Below are positions 42,922 through 52,426 of a stretch of DNA of 64,000 nt, in pieces. Source of the DNA: Bradyrhizobium xenonodulans (GTDB taxonomy: Bacteria; Pseudomonadota; Alphaproteobacteria; Rhizobiales; Xanthobacteraceae); NCBI RefSeq assembly GCF_027594865.1, contig NZ_CP089391.1:806001-870000 (forward strand). The letters run 5' to 3'. The position numbers and the translations under genes are program-made. The notes under the pieces are model-generated. The model did no database searches. It was given only the letters and a program-made list of their open reading frames with translations, and was not told the DNA's origin. The stretch's first letter is position 1; each line of letters begins with the position of its first letter.

Positions 42922-43797
42922 ATGCTGGATTTCGTTCAGCAGCTGGTCAGCGGTGTTGCGCTCGGCTGCGTCTACGGCCTGATCGCGCTCGGCTTCGTGC
43001 TCGTCTACAAGGCCACCGAGGTCGTCAATTTCGCCCAGGGCGATCTGATGATGCTGGGCGGCTTCTTCGCCTTCACCTTCATCGGCATGATGGGCCTGAA
43101 CTACTGGATCGGCTTTGCCGGTGCGGTGGCCGCCATGGCGCTGTTCGGCATGCTGGCCGAGCGCGTGGTGGTGCGGCCGATCCTCGGCTATCCGCAATTC
43201 TCCATCATCATGGCCACCATCGGGCTCGGCTATTTCCTGCGCTCGATCGCCGGCATGATCTGGGGCACCGATGATCTCAAGATCGAGACGCCGTTCAGCC
43301 AGGGCGTGCTGCGCATGGGCACGCTGGTGCTCGCCTATGACAAGCTCTCGGTGATCGCGGCGACGATGATCCTGTGCACGCTGCTCTGGCTGTTCTTCAA
43401 CAAGACCACGCTCGGCACTGCGATGCGCGCCAGTTCCGAGAACATGCTGGCGGCCTACTACATGGGCATTCCGGTCAAGCGCGTGGTGTCGATCGTCTGG
43501 GCCATCAGCGCGGCGGTGGCGACCTGCGCCGGCGTGCTGCTGGCGCCGATCACCTTCATCCATTCCAATGTCGGCCTCGTGCTGGGCCTGAAGGCGTTTC
43601 CCGCCGCAGTCCTCGGCGGCTTCGGCTCGATCCCGGGTGCCGTGGTCGGCGGTGTCCTGATCGGCGTGATCGAGAGCATGGCCGGCTTTTATCTGGCCGA
43701 GGGCTGGAAGGACGTCGCGCCCTACATCGTGCTGCTCGCCGTGTTGCTCTTGAAGCCTGAAGGCCTGTTCGGCCTCCACGTCCGCAAGAAGGTCTGA
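42922..43797 (+). CDS. LivH-like branched-chain/organic-acid ABC permease
   Basis: A 291-residue inner-membrane permease of the HAAT family. It begins LDFVQQLVSGVALGCVYGLI and has the conserved LGLKAFPAAVLGGFGSIPGA near the end, typical of LivH. ATG 42922 starts the first helix; the open frame upstream to 42823 is not conserved. LivM starts five bases after its stop. It is the first gene of the six-gene operon running to 49709. The substrate is inferred only from context. Confidence 0.93.
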   Translation: MLDFVQQLVSGVALGCVYGLIALGFVLVYKATEVVNFAQGDLMMLGGFFAFTFIGMMGLNYWIGFAGAVAAMALFGMLAERVVVRPILGYPQFSIIMATIGLGYFLRSIAGMIWGTDDLKIETPFSQGVLRMGTLVLAYDKLSVIAATMILCTLLWLFFNKTTLGTAMRASSENMLAAYYMGIPVKRVVSIVWAISAAVATCAGVLLAPITFIHSNVGLVLGLKAFPAAVLGGFGSIPGAVVGGVLIGVIESMAGFYLAEGWKDVAPYIVLLAVLLLKPEGLFGLHVRKKV

Positions 43798-43802
43798 ACG
43801 CC

Positions 43803-44954
43803 ATGCGCTTCCTGTTCAAGACCGACTACGAGGACGACATCAAGCTGTTCCCGCATTCGGGCTACGTCGTTTCCTACGGCATCCTGCTCGCGCTGCTGCT
43901 GATCGCGCCCTATGTGCTCTCCAGCTATCTGATGAGCCAGCTCGTCTTCGTCTGCATCTACGCGACCGTTGGCGTCGCCCTTCTGATACTGACCGGTTTT
44001 ACCGGGCAAGCTTCGCTCGGGCATGCTGCGTTCCTGGCGATCGGCGCTTACACGGCGGCGTACCTCCAGAAATACAATGTCCCGTTCCCGGTCTACTTCC
44101 TCGCGGCAGGCGCCCTGTCCGGCCTGATCGGGGCGATGGTCGGCTTTCCCGCCCTGCGGCTCCAGGGCATCTATCTCGTCATCGCCACCATCTCCTTTGC
44201 CTTGATCGTCGAGGAGATCCTGGCGCGCTGGGAAAGCGTCACCAACGGCAACGAGGGCATGCGGGTCAAGACGCTGTCGCTGCTCGGCGTCACGGTCCCG
44301 CGCGACAGCCCGACCTTCTATTTCCTCTGTCTTGCCGTGCTGGTGCTGACCATCGTCGGCACGCTCAACCTGTTGCGCTCGCCGACGGGGCGCGCCTTCG
44401 TCGCCATCCGCGACAGCGAGACCGCGGCGCGCAGCATGGGCGTCAACGTCGCGCTCTACAAGGTGAAGTCGTTTGCGATCTCGGCGGCGATCACCGGCTT
44501 TGCCGGCGTGCTGTTCGCCCACAAGCTCTCCTTCATTTCGCCGGAGATGTTCACGCTCCAGCTCTCGATCGAGTTCATCATCGTGATCCTGATCGGCGGC
44601 ACCTTCAGCCTGCACGGCGCGGTGCTGGGCGCGATCTTCATCGTGATGATCGATCCGTTCCTGACGTATCTCAAGGACGACATGCCCGGCATCATCGCCG
44701 GCATCGCCGCGACATTCGGAGCGGGTTCGGCGACTGCGGGCAATATCCAGTCGAAAGTGGCGGCCTTCGCCTCGCTCAACGGCCTCAAGGGCGCGATCTA
44801 CGGCATCATCATCATGCTGTTCGTGCTGTTCGAGCCGCTCGGCATCTACGGCCGCTGGCTCAAGATAAAACTCTTCTTCCAGCTCTTTCCGCTCTACAAG
44901 CGCGCCACCTTCAAGCGCCAGAAGATCTATGTGAAGTCGGAGCGCAACCGATGA
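43803..44954 (+). CDS. LivM-like ABC permease
   Basis: A 383-residue permease with about ten helices. The segment TGFTGQASLGHAAFLAIGAY is the LivM signature, and the N-terminal 40 residues form an extra helix and a basic start (MRFLFKTDYEDDIKLFPHSG). Its C-terminal tail is basic. It shares a 4-base overlap with the LivG-like gene. It is the second channel subunit of the importer. Confidence 0.94.
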   Translation: MRFLFKTDYEDDIKLFPHSGYVVSYGILLALLLIAPYVLSSYLMSQLVFVCIYATVGVALLILTGFTGQASLGHAAFLAIGAYTAAYLQKYNVPFPVYFLAAGALSGLIGAMVGFPALRLQGIYLVIATISFALIVEEILARWESVTNGNEGMRVKTLSLLGVTVPRDSPTFYFLCLAVLVLTIVGTLNLLRSPTGRAFVAIRDSETAARSMGVNVALYKVKSFAISAAITGFAGVLFAHKLSFISPEMFTLQLSIEFIIVILIGGTFSLHGAVLGAIFIVMIDPFLTYLKDDMPGIIAGIAATFGAGSATAGNIQSKVAAFASLNGLKGAIYGIIIMLFVLFEPLGIYGRWLKIKLFFQLFPLYKRATFKRQKIYVKSERNR

Positions 44955-45709
44955 GCTATTTCCGCGCCGAGAATTTGTCGCTGCACTTCGGCGGCCTCAA
45001 GGCCGTCGATGCGGTGTCGTTCGCGGTCGAGAAAGGCGAGATCCTCTCGATCATCGGACCGAACGGCGCCGGCAAGAGCTCGATCTTCAATTTGATCTCG
45101 CGGATCTACCGGCCGACCTCGGGCCGCATCTTTTTCGAGGACCAGAACATCACCGAGCAGCCGCCCTACGACATCGCCAGGCTCGGTATCGCCCGCACCT
45201 TCCAGAACATCGAGCTGTTCGAGAACGCGACCGTGCTGTCGAATCTGCTGGTCGGCCGCCACCGCCATTCGACCACGCAGCTCTGGCAGGAGCTCTTGTT
45301 CCTGCCGAGCGTGCGCGCCAACGAGAAGCTGCATCGCCGCCGGGTCGAGCAGGTGATCGAATTCCTCGATCTCGAGCCCTATCGCGACAAGCTGATCTCG
45401 GGCCTGCCCTACGGCGTCCGCAAGGTGATCGAGCTGGCGCGCGCGCTGTGCTCGGAGCCCAAGCTGATCCTGCTCGACGAGCCGTCCTCGGGCCTCAATG
45501 TCGAGGAGACCGACGACATGTCGTTCTGGATCCGCGACATGAAGAGCGAGCTCGGCGTCACCGTGCTGATGGTGGAGCACGACATGTCGCTGGTGAACCG
45601 CGTCTCCGACCGCGTCATCGCGCTGAACTACGGCCGCGTGCTCGCCATGGGCACGCCCGCCGAGGTGCAGCAGCATCCCGACGTCGTCGCCGCCTATCTC
45701 GGAGCGTAG
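44951..45709 (+). CDS. LivG-like ABC ATP-binding protein
   Basis: A 252-residue ATPase with Walker A GPNGAGKSS, the LivG-type GIARTFQNIELF and Walker B LILLDEPSSGLN. The signature region is less conserved (SGLPYGVRKVIELARAL in place of LSGGQ), normal for the LivG group. It is translationally coupled to LivM and followed by LivF after three bases. Confidence 0.94.
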   Translation: MSYFRAENLSLHFGGLKAVDAVSFAVEKGEILSIIGPNGAGKSSIFNLISRIYRPTSGRIFFEDQNITEQPPYDIARLGIARTFQNIELFENATVLSNLLVGRHRHSTTQLWQELLFLPSVRANEKLHRRRVEQVIEFLDLEPYRDKLISGLPYGVRKVIELARALCSEPKLILLDEPSSGLNVEETDDMSFWIRDMKSELGVTVLMVEHDMSLVNRVSDRVIALNYGRVLAMGTPAEVQQHPDVVAAYLGA

Positions 45710-45712
45710 GCC

Positions 45713-46501
45713 ATGGATGCGACGGCGACGCCGGACATCATCCTGAAGCTCTCCAACATCGAGAGCTATTACGGGCCGATCATGGCGATCCGCGGCATCT
45801 CGCTGGAGGTGCCGCGCGGCCGCATCGTCACGCTGCTGGGCGCCAACGGCGCCGGCAAGACCACCGTGTTGAAGACCATCTCCGGCATCCTCGATCCGCA
45901 GAAGGGCGCGATCGAGTTCATGGGCAAGTCGATCCAGCGCATGGAGGCGGACCGCATCGTGCGGCTGGGCCTCAGCCATGTGCCGGAAGGGCGGGAGGTG
46001 TTCCCGTTCCTCTCCGTGCGCGAGAACCTGATGATGGGCGCCTATCCACGTAAGGACCGTGACGGCGTCGCGGAGGACCTCGAGCGTGTCTACGGCTATT
46101 TCCCGCGGCTGAAGGAACGCATCAACCAGCCGGCCGGCCAGCTCTCCGGCGGCGAGCAGCAGATGCTCGCGATCGGCCGCGCGCTGATGAACCGGCCGAC
46201 GCTGCTGCTGCTCGACGAGCCCTCGCTCGGCCTGTCGCCGCTATTGGTGAAGGAGATCTTCACCATCATCCGGCGGGTCAACGAGGAGCAGGGCATGTCG
46301 ATCCTGCTGGTCGAGCAGAATGCCAAGGTGGCGCTGGAGACCGCGCATTACGGCTACGTGCTGGAGATCGGCCGGATCGTGATGAACGACACCTGCGACC
46401 GCTTGATGCATTCCCAGGACATCCAGGAATTCTACCTTGGCGCCAAGGAAGCGGGCGCCCGGGGCGAGCGCCGCTGGAAAAAGAAGAAGACTTGGCGATA
46501 G
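45713..46501 (+). CDS. LivF-like ABC ATP-binding protein
   Basis: A 262-residue ATPase with Walker A GANGAGKTT, SHVPEGREVFPFLSVREN (LivF-type), signature LSGGEQQMLAIGRALM and Walker B LLLLDEPSLGLS. The last 15 residues are basic (ARGERRWKKKKTWR), an extension beyond usual LivF. It pairs with LivG. The next gene, the acyl-CoA synthetase, starts 89 bases later. Confidence 0.94.
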   Translation: MDATATPDIILKLSNIESYYGPIMAIRGISLEVPRGRIVTLLGANGAGKTTVLKTISGILDPQKGAIEFMGKSIQRMEADRIVRLGLSHVPEGREVFPFLSVRENLMMGAYPRKDRDGVAEDLERVYGYFPRLKERINQPAGQLSGGEQQMLAIGRALMNRPTLLLLDEPSLGLSPLLVKEIFTIIRRVNEEQGMSILLVEQNAKVALETAHYGYVLEIGRIVMNDTCDRLMHSQDIQEFYLGAKEAGARGERRWKKKKTWR

Positions 46502-46590
46502 AGGAAGACTTAAATGCACGAGCCCATCCGCGAGGAAAGACCGCCGGCAAGGCAGGCAGCGGAGGGGAAGGCGACAAGGAGGAGACGCGC

Positions 46591-48429
46591 ATGGCCCGAC
46601 CGGCGGTGCTGACGGTCGCTGATACGATCGCGAAGAGCTTTCTGCGCGCCGTCGAAATGCGGGGCGACAGGCCGGCCATTCGCGAGAAGAAATTCGGCAT
46701 CTGGCAGCCGACGAGCTGGCGCCAATGGCTGGAGGTCTCCAGGGAGATCGCCTATGCGCTTCACGCGACCGGCTTCGCACCCGGCGACGTCGCCTCCATC
46801 ATCGCCAATGCCGTCCCGGAATGGGTCCATGCCGACATGGGCATTCTGTGCGCCGGCGGTGTCTCCTCGGGTATCTATCCGACCGATGCATCGTCCCAGG
46901 TCGAATACCTCCTCAACGATTCCCGGACCAAGGTGATCTTCGCCGAGGACGAGGAGCAACTCGACAAGATCCTCGCCTGCCGCGCGCGCTGTCCGTCCCT
47001 GCAAAGGATCATCGTGTTCGACATGGAGGGCCTCAGTGGCTTCTCCGACGACATGGTGATGTCGCTCGACGAGTTTCGCGCGCTCGGCCGCAACCACATG
47101 GTCGGCCGCGAGGCGCTTTGGCAAGAGATGATCGACAGCCGCGGCGCCGGCGATCTCGCGATCCTCGTCTACACGTCGGGCACCACCGGCCCGCCCAAGG
47201 GCGCGATGCACGCCAATCGCAGCGTCACGCATCAGATGCGTTACGCCAACGACTTCATCCCGGCGCGGGAGGATGAGGACCGGCTGATCTTCCTGCCGCT
47301 CTGCCACGTCGCCGAGCGCATCGGCGGCTACTACATCTCGGTCGCGCTCGGCTCGGTGATGAATTTCGCCGAGAGCCCGGAGACCGTGCCGGACAATCTT
47401 CGCGAGGTGCAGCCGACCGTCTTCCTCGCGGTACCGCGCATCTGGGAGAAATTCTATTCGGCCATCACCATCGCGCTGAAGGATGCGACGCCGTTCCAGC
47501 AATGGGTCTACCGCCGCGCCATCGGCATCGGCTATCGCATGGTCGATTGCCGGATCGAGGGCAAGCCGCCGCCGCTGACGCTGCGCCTCGCCAACCGCAT
47601 CGCCTACCGGCTCGCCTTCCGCAACATCCGCCGCATGATCGGGCTCGATCGCTGCCGCATCGCCTTCACGGGCGCTGCGCCGATCGCGCCGGAGCTGATA
47701 CGCTGGTATCTGGCGCTCGGCATCGACATGCACGAGCTGTACGGCCAGACCGAGAATTGCGGGGTCGCCACCATGATGCCGGCGGAGCGCATCAAGCTCG
47801 GCTCGGTCGGCACAGCCGTGCCCTGGGGCGAGGTCGCGCTGTCGCCCGACGGCGAGATCCTGATCAAGGGCGACTTCCTGTTCATGGGCTACCTCAACCA
47901 GCCGGAGAAAACCGCCGAGACCATCGACCAGCGCGGCTGGCTGCACACCGGCGACGTCGGCACCATCGACAACGAGGGCTTCGTCCGCATCACCGACCGG
48001 ATGAAGGACATCATCATCACCTCGGGCGGCAAGAACATCACGCCGTCCGAGATCGAGAACCAGCTCAAATTCTCGCCCTACATCTCCGATGCCGTGGTGA
48101 TCGGCAACAAGCGGCCGTATCTCACCTGCCTCGTGATGATCGACCAGGAGAACGTCGAGAAGTTCGCCCAGGACCACGACATTCCCTTTACCAATTATGC
48201 GAGCCTGTGCCGGGCGGCCGAGGTCCAGGACCTGATCCGGCGCGAGATCGAAGGCGTCAACGGCAATTTTGCCCGCGTCGAGACCATCAAGCGATTTTAC
48301 CTGATCGAGCGGCAGCTCACCCCGGAGGACGAGGAGCTGACACCCACCATGAAGCTGAAGCGCGGCTTCGTGAACAAGCGTTACGCTGCCGAGATCGACG
48401 CGATGTATCGCGAGCGCGCGGTGGCGTGA
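46591..48429 (+). CDS. AMP-forming acyl-CoA synthetase
   Basis: A 612-residue ANL-family ligase that activates a carboxylic acid via an acyl-adenylate to its CoA ester. The P-loop motif YTSGTTGPPKG is at 194-204, LYGQTENCG lies in the middle and the hinge/C-domain motif DRMKDIIITSGGKNITPSEI is near 505. The length fits long-chain or broad acyl-CoA synthetases. ATG 46591 follows a strong AAGGAGGAG site; an earlier in-frame start at 46492 would overlap LivF. Its place inside the liv operon suggests that it activates what the transporter brings in. Confidence 0.93.
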   Translation: MARPAVLTVADTIAKSFLRAVEMRGDRPAIREKKFGIWQPTSWRQWLEVSREIAYALHATGFAPGDVASIIANAVPEWVHADMGILCAGGVSSGIYPTDASSQVEYLLNDSRTKVIFAEDEEQLDKILACRARCPSLQRIIVFDMEGLSGFSDDMVMSLDEFRALGRNHMVGREALWQEMIDSRGAGDLAILVYTSGTTGPPKGAMHANRSVTHQMRYANDFIPAREDEDRLIFLPLCHVAERIGGYYISVALGSVMNFAESPETVPDNLREVQPTVFLAVPRIWEKFYSAITIALKDATPFQQWVYRRAIGIGYRMVDCRIEGKPPPLTLRLANRIAYRLAFRNIRRMIGLDRCRIAFTGAAPIAPELIRWYLALGIDMHELYGQTENCGVATMMPAERIKLGSVGTAVPWGEVALSPDGEILIKGDFLFMGYLNQPEKTAETIDQRGWLHTGDVGTIDNEGFVRITDRMKDIIITSGGKNITPSEIENQLKFSPYISDAVVIGNKRPYLTCLVMIDQENVEKFAQDHDIPFTNYASLCRAAEVQDLIRREIEGVNGNFARVETIKRFYLIERQLTPEDEELTPTMKLKRGFVNKRYAAEIDAMYRERAVA

Positions 48430-48509
48430 CCAGCCTGCCAATTCGAGAAAGCGAAGGAGCCATGGCCCCGCCCTTCGTGCAACATGGGCCCCAAGGAGAG
48501 GAGACGTCA

Positions 48510-49709
48510 ATGTCGAGATCGTTCAACGCGTTCGGCCTTGCGATGGGCGCCGTGGCGCTCAGCTGTCTGCCGGCCGTCGCGCAAACCAAGGTCACCAACG
48601 AGGGCATCTCGGCCACCGAGATCGTGCTCGGCACTCACCAGGACCTGTCGGGTCCGATCAAGGGTTGGGGCGTGCCGGTTTCCAACGGCATGAAGATGGC
48701 AGTCGAGGAGGTCAACGCCGCCGGCGGCGTCAACGGCCGCAAGATCCGGCTGGTCGTCGAGGACAGCGGCTACGATCCGAAGAAGGCCGTGCTGGCCTCG
48801 CAAAAGCTGATCGAGCGCGACAAGATCTTCGCGATGGTGGGCCCGATGGGATCGCCGACCGTGCTCGCCGCGCAGGACATCCTGCTCGATGCCGGCGTGC
48901 TTCAGCTGTTCCCGCTGACGGCGGCCGAGTTCACCTTCAAGTTCGATCCGGCCAAGCCGCAGGAACGGCTGAAGTTCAACAACCTCCTGCCTTATGTCGA
49001 GAGCACGCGTGCCGCGCTGAAATACATGATGGAGTGGAAGAGCTTCAAGAAGCCCTGCATCATGCACCAGGATGACGAGTACGGAAAGAACGTGCTCGAC
49101 GGCTTCAACCAGCAGCTCACCGTCATGAAGGTGCAGCCGGCCTCGATCACGAGCTACAAGCGCGGCGCCTCCGACTTCAGCGCGCAGGTCGCCAAGATGA
49201 AGTCCGACGGCTGTGATCTCGTTGTGCTCGGCGCGGTGCTTCGTGAACCCATCGGCGCCATGACGGAAGCCAAAAAGCTCGGCTGGGATGTCACCTTTCT
49301 CGGCGCCACGCCGACCAACGTGATGGAAGTGCCGATGCTCGGCAAGGACGCCGTCGAGGGCCTCTACGCCGCCAGCGGCTTCGAGATCCCCTATGAGGAC
49401 ACCGCCAAGGGCAAGGTCAAGGACTGGCTCGTCAACTACAAGAAGATGTTTGGCACCGACGCCAACACCCAGGCCATCATCGGCTACAATGCGGTGATGA
49501 CGTTTGCGTTCTACGCGAGCAAGGCGGGCAAGGACCTGACCGGTCAGAAGATGCTCGATGCGCTGGAGTCCGGCGACCAGTTCCTCGACATCTTCAACTC
49601 GCCGCCGACGAAGTTCTCCAAGACCGACCACCTCGCCAACACCATCACCCAGGTGCAGCAGGTCAAGGGCGGCCGCTGGGTTCTGGTGAAGGACAACCTG
49701 ATGTTTTGA
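48510..49709 (+). CDS. LivK-like periplasmic solute-binding protein
   Basis: A 399-residue type I periplasmic binding protein with a Sec signal (FGLAMGAVALSCLPAVAQ) and a mature start KVTNEGISATEIVLGTHQDL. Segments such as GPIKGWGVPVSNGMKMAVEE and ASITSYKRGASDFSAQVAKM fit the LivJ/K-like family that also binds aromatic and other organic acids. AAGGAGAGGAG precedes ATG 48510. It closes the liv operon. With the CoA ligase next to it, a carboxylic acid ligand is more likely than leucine. Confidence 0.93.
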   Translation: MSRSFNAFGLAMGAVALSCLPAVAQTKVTNEGISATEIVLGTHQDLSGPIKGWGVPVSNGMKMAVEEVNAAGGVNGRKIRLVVEDSGYDPKKAVLASQKLIERDKIFAMVGPMGSPTVLAAQDILLDAGVLQLFPLTAAEFTFKFDPAKPQERLKFNNLLPYVESTRAALKYMMEWKSFKKPCIMHQDDEYGKNVLDGFNQQLTVMKVQPASITSYKRGASDFSAQVAKMKSDGCDLVVLGAVLREPIGAMTEAKKLGWDVTFLGATPTNVMEVPMLGKDAVEGLYAASGFEIPYEDTAKGKVKDWLVNYKKMFGTDANTQAIIGYNAVMTFAFYASKAGKDLTGQKMLDALESGDQFLDIFNSPPTKFSKTDHLANTITQVQQVKGGRWVLVKDNLMF

Positions 49710-49714
49710 TCTTC

Positions 49715-49856
49715 GCCTCTCCCCGCCTGCGGGGAGAGGCCGCATCGCATCGGAGATGCGAAGCGGGTGAGGGGGACTCCCCGCGAATAGTCTTTCACCG
49801 TCTTTGCGGAAGCAGCACCTCACCCCAACCCTCTCCCCGTAAGAACGGGGAGAGGG
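49715..49856. repeat. Cluster of intergenic palindromes after the liv operon
   Basis: Three palindromes between convergent genes: GCCTCTCCCCGC-CT-GCGGGGAGAGGC (49715-49740, 12-base perfect arms), CGCATC-GGA-GATGCG (49746-49760) and CCCTCTCCCCGT-AAGA-ACGGGGAGAGGG (49829-49856). The first shares its arm core with the copy at 23505-23530. They may act as termination or mRNA-end structures, but no T-run follows. Confidence 0.8.
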
Positions 49857-49867
49857 AGAGAGACAGC

Positions 49868-50983
49868 CTACGACCCGCCGCCCGCCGTCCCCGAGCTCAC
49901 CGGCGCCAGCTCGTCTTCGCGGCAGCGCCAGCCGTCGGCGGCTTTCACGAAGGCGAAGGTGCGCTGGATCCTCAGCCGGCGCGTGACGTTGAAGGCCTCG
50001 CCGGAGCGCTCCTTGTTGCCGGCCCCCGATTGCGGACGGCCCGTCCGGGCGTCCCAGCAGGTGCCGGTGCAGGTGGAAGCGACCTTGCTGCACACGCTGA
50101 AGGGCGCCAGCACGGCCATCTCGATCTCGCCCGTGACCTGCGCCTCCTGCCCGGTCACCTGGCTGTCGAGTGCGTAGACGCGATTGATGCGGAGGAAGTT
50201 GCCGCAGGAATTGGCGGCATGGATTCGCGCGGCGCAGAAGTCGACGGCGTCGGTGTCCGGCGAGCGGGCCGCGACCTGCCGGCCGAACACCTTTTTGGGA
50301 TCGCCTTTCGCCGCGCGGACCTCATCGTTCCTGTGCTTCAACTGGTCGGCGAGACAAGCCTCCGCGGATTCGAGCTCGTGGAGCGGCACATTCTCCTTGC
50401 CGACCAGATTGCATTTGCGATCGCGCTCTCGCGTCCATCGGCCATATTCGGCGTAGGCAAAGCGCGCCGCGGTCGGGTCCAGCTTTCCGATCAGGCCGAG
50501 CACCTGGCCGTTCAGCTCGGTCTCGGCGAGCGCCAGCGACGGGTCCGCGCAGATCAGCGCGCCCGCGGCCGTGTTGGCCGCAAGACAATCAAAATCGGGA
50601 TCCCGCACGATCGCGGCGCGGTCTTCGGTGACCTTGAGAAGGCACGCCTTCACCCGGTCGAAATCATCGGCGCGGATCGCTGTCTGGCCGACGATGCCGC
50701 AGCCGAGATTGCGCTGGCGATTCCAGATCGCGTTCTCCTCGATTCCGGGCAGGCGATCGGGCAGGCGGGCGAGCCGCGCCTCGATCGCCGTGTTCAGCTT
50801 CTCGGCGGCGGCGGCAAGCTCGGCATCGCCACAGAACAATTGATTGCCGGGGTCGCGGATCTGCTGGCAGTTGTTCTTGGCAAACAGCGGCAGCCTGTCG
50901 GCGATGGAGCGATCGGATTGCGCGAAGGCTGGTGCCGCCGGCAAGACCAGCAGCGCAAGCACAGACAGCACGATGAACCGCAT
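49868..50983 (-). CDS. Exported LprI-like cysteine-rich protein
   Basis: A 371-residue protein with a Sec signal peptide (RFIVLSVLALLVLPAAPAFA) and about fifteen cysteines in the mature part. The segments NQLFCGDAELAAAAEKLN, ALICADPSLALAETELNG and GRWTRERDRKCNLVG match the LprI/DUF1311 pattern (lysozyme-inhibitor-like cysteine modules), present at least twice. It is periplasmic and disulfide-rich. The C-terminal third (SKVASTCTGTCWDARTGRPQ) is different and may be a second domain. It is followed on the same strand by the protease gene upstream (51076-51807). Confidence 0.8.
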   Translation of the reverse strand: MRFIVLSVLALLVLPAAPAFAQSDRSIADRLPLFAKNNCQQIRDPGNQLFCGDAELAAAAEKLNTAIEARLARLPDRLPGIEENAIWNRQRNLGCGIVGQTAIRADDFDRVKACLLKVTEDRAAIVRDPDFDCLAANTAAGALICADPSLALAETELNGQVLGLIGKLDPTAARFAYAEYGRWTRERDRKCNLVGKENVPLHELESAEACLADQLKHRNDEVRAAKGDPKKVFGRQVAARSPDTDAVDFCAARIHAANSCGNFLRINRVYALDSQVTGQEAQVTGEIEMAVLAPFSVCSKVASTCTGTCWDARTGRPQSGAGNKERSGEAFNVTRRLRIQRTFAFVKAADGWRCREDELAPVSSGTAGGGS

Positions 50984-51075
50984 TCCAGTCGCCCCCGCAT
51001 GGAAGGCGCCATGCTAGCGTTTCGGATCGCGCGGCGAAATGGCTTTGTGGCGGGAGGGACGTAACCCGGATGGGG

Positions 51076-51807
51076 TCACTGCGTCTCAGTTGCCACCATC
51101 GAGAACCGCACGGGCTCGTCGACATATTTCATCACGGCGGACTGGTAGAGCACGAACAGCGGTTGGTAAGTCCGCGCGACATCGTCCTCGACCATCGCCA
51201 TGCGGCGGTTGTCGAGCATCAGCCAGTGGCCGTCGAGCTTTGCTGCGGCAACCGCATGCTCTTCACCGGCCCTGACGTCGCGCACCACGACGATGCGCAG
51301 GTCTTCAGTGGCGACCCCCGCCAGCCGCAGCGCGGCGAGCTTGGCGATGGCATAGTCTTCGCAATCGCCGGTGCCCCGTTCAAAGGTCGCAAGCGGCGAA
51401 CTCCAGACGTCGTCGGTGCCGTCATCGGCAGCCCGAATGGCAAGGTTGACGGCGCGGTTGGTCTCGCCCAGCTTCGCGCGGCCGTCGCGGCTGCGGGCCT
51501 GGTCGACGATGGCGAGCAGCTTCAGCGCCGCAGGCGAGGCGCAATTGTCCCGGTCGCCGTCACACAGCGCGAGCTGCACCATGTCGTCGTCGAGCTTCTG
51601 CTTCAGCGCGAACCATTTCTGTTGAAGGCTGCCGGACGAGATGGCGAAGGCGAACACGCCGAACGGCTCGGCCGATTTGCGCACGAGCACGCCGGCTCCG
51701 GGCGACAGCAGCGTGCCGGCGCGAAGTTCGGCGGCTGACCCGAACAGGATCAATCCGCACAGGACAAGGACAGCGCGAAAGGCGCGCGAGCGAGCAGCGG
51801 TCTCCAT
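51076..51807 (-). CDS. Transglutaminase-like cysteine protease, BTLCP/LapG class
   Basis: A 243-residue exported protein with a signal segment (FRAVLVLCGLILFGSAAELR) and a BTLCP (DUF920) domain. The catalytic triad is visible: Cys149 in RGTGDCEDYA, His184 in GEEHAVAA and Asp199 in HWLMLDNRR. In pseudomonads the homologue LapG cuts the N-terminus of large surface adhesins under control of c-di-GMP and LapD. ATG 51807 starts the signal peptide; the open frame to 51966 has none. It is divergent from the giant surface protein gene, a natural substrate candidate. No LapD is present in the window. Confidence 0.88.
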   Translation of the reverse strand: METAARSRAFRAVLVLCGLILFGSAAELRAGTLLSPGAGVLVRKSAEPFGVFAFAISSGSLQQKWFALKQKLDDDMVQLALCDGDRDNCASPAALKLLAIVDQARSRDGRAKLGETNRAVNLAIRAADDGTDDVWSSPLATFERGTGDCEDYAIAKLAALRLAGVATEDLRIVVVRDVRAGEEHAVAAAKLDGHWLMLDNRRMAMVEDDVARTYQPLFVLYQSAVMKYVDEPVRFSMVATETQ

Positions 51808-52426
51808 CTGACATCCCCTTCCGGCTTCGCCAGGTCCCCCTTCGACCTCGACGTGCCGGGCTTTGTTGCTTTCGCGGAGATAGTGCGAGACGGGCGGTTT
51901 TGGTCTGCTTAACGCGCCCGGTACGGGTCCCAAAACCGTGGGGCAGGCTGAAATGAGCCTGCCCAAATTGCGTAAAATTTTACGATTCGCCGGCTAGGAG
52001 GGCCCCACTGCCGCGAATCGGAGCGGATTGCAGGCGGAAGTTGTGGCGGCGCCGATTCTCTGTCCTATGGCTAACGACCCGCTATTTCACGGGTTCTGTT
52101 AATTAGGTCACAGATTTTGTCCCGTATTTGCCGCAGGATGTTCCGGGGCCCTGCGAAGAAAAGATGACGGAAGTATCTGCCGTTTGATTGATACGGCAGA
52201 TGACTTGGGATGACTGGAAATGCGGGAAAATCGGTCGAAATTTACTTCTGAATACCTGAGTTATTACTTCGGCTCCTCTGTGACGGCTCCACGCAACGGG
52301 GGCTCCTGCGGCCAAGTGATGCGAAATCACACAAGCAATAGATGGTATCGCTAAGGACTTGGTAATGCTATGCAAGCTTAGGCAGGCGATACTTACTTAA
52401 ATTTTAACCCTTTTTACGGTGCCCGG
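51808..52426. other. Long AT-richer intergenic region upstream of the giant surface protein
   Basis: A stretch of 619 bases with no supportable gene and lower GC than its surroundings. It separates the protease gene from the 8.4-kb gene and must carry their promoters. It holds the perfect palindrome at 52175-52201 and several A/T-rich runs, the last near 52400-52416. No FixK box is visible. Confidence 0.5.
52175..52201. promoter_or_regulatory. Perfect 9-base inverted repeat upstream of the giant surface protein gene
   Basis: ATCTGCCGT (52175-52183) and ACGGCAGAT (52193-52201) are exact complements around a 9-base centre TTGATTGAT. It is 226-252 bases before the start codon. The spacing and symmetry fit a dimeric repressor or activator site, or a stable hairpin in a long leader. 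Confidence 0.6.

Noticed and set aside
46510..48510. 666-codon open frame on the minus strand
   Set aside because: Antisense to the acyl-CoA synthetase gene, which has clear motifs and a strong ribosome site; the antisense product is not protein-like.
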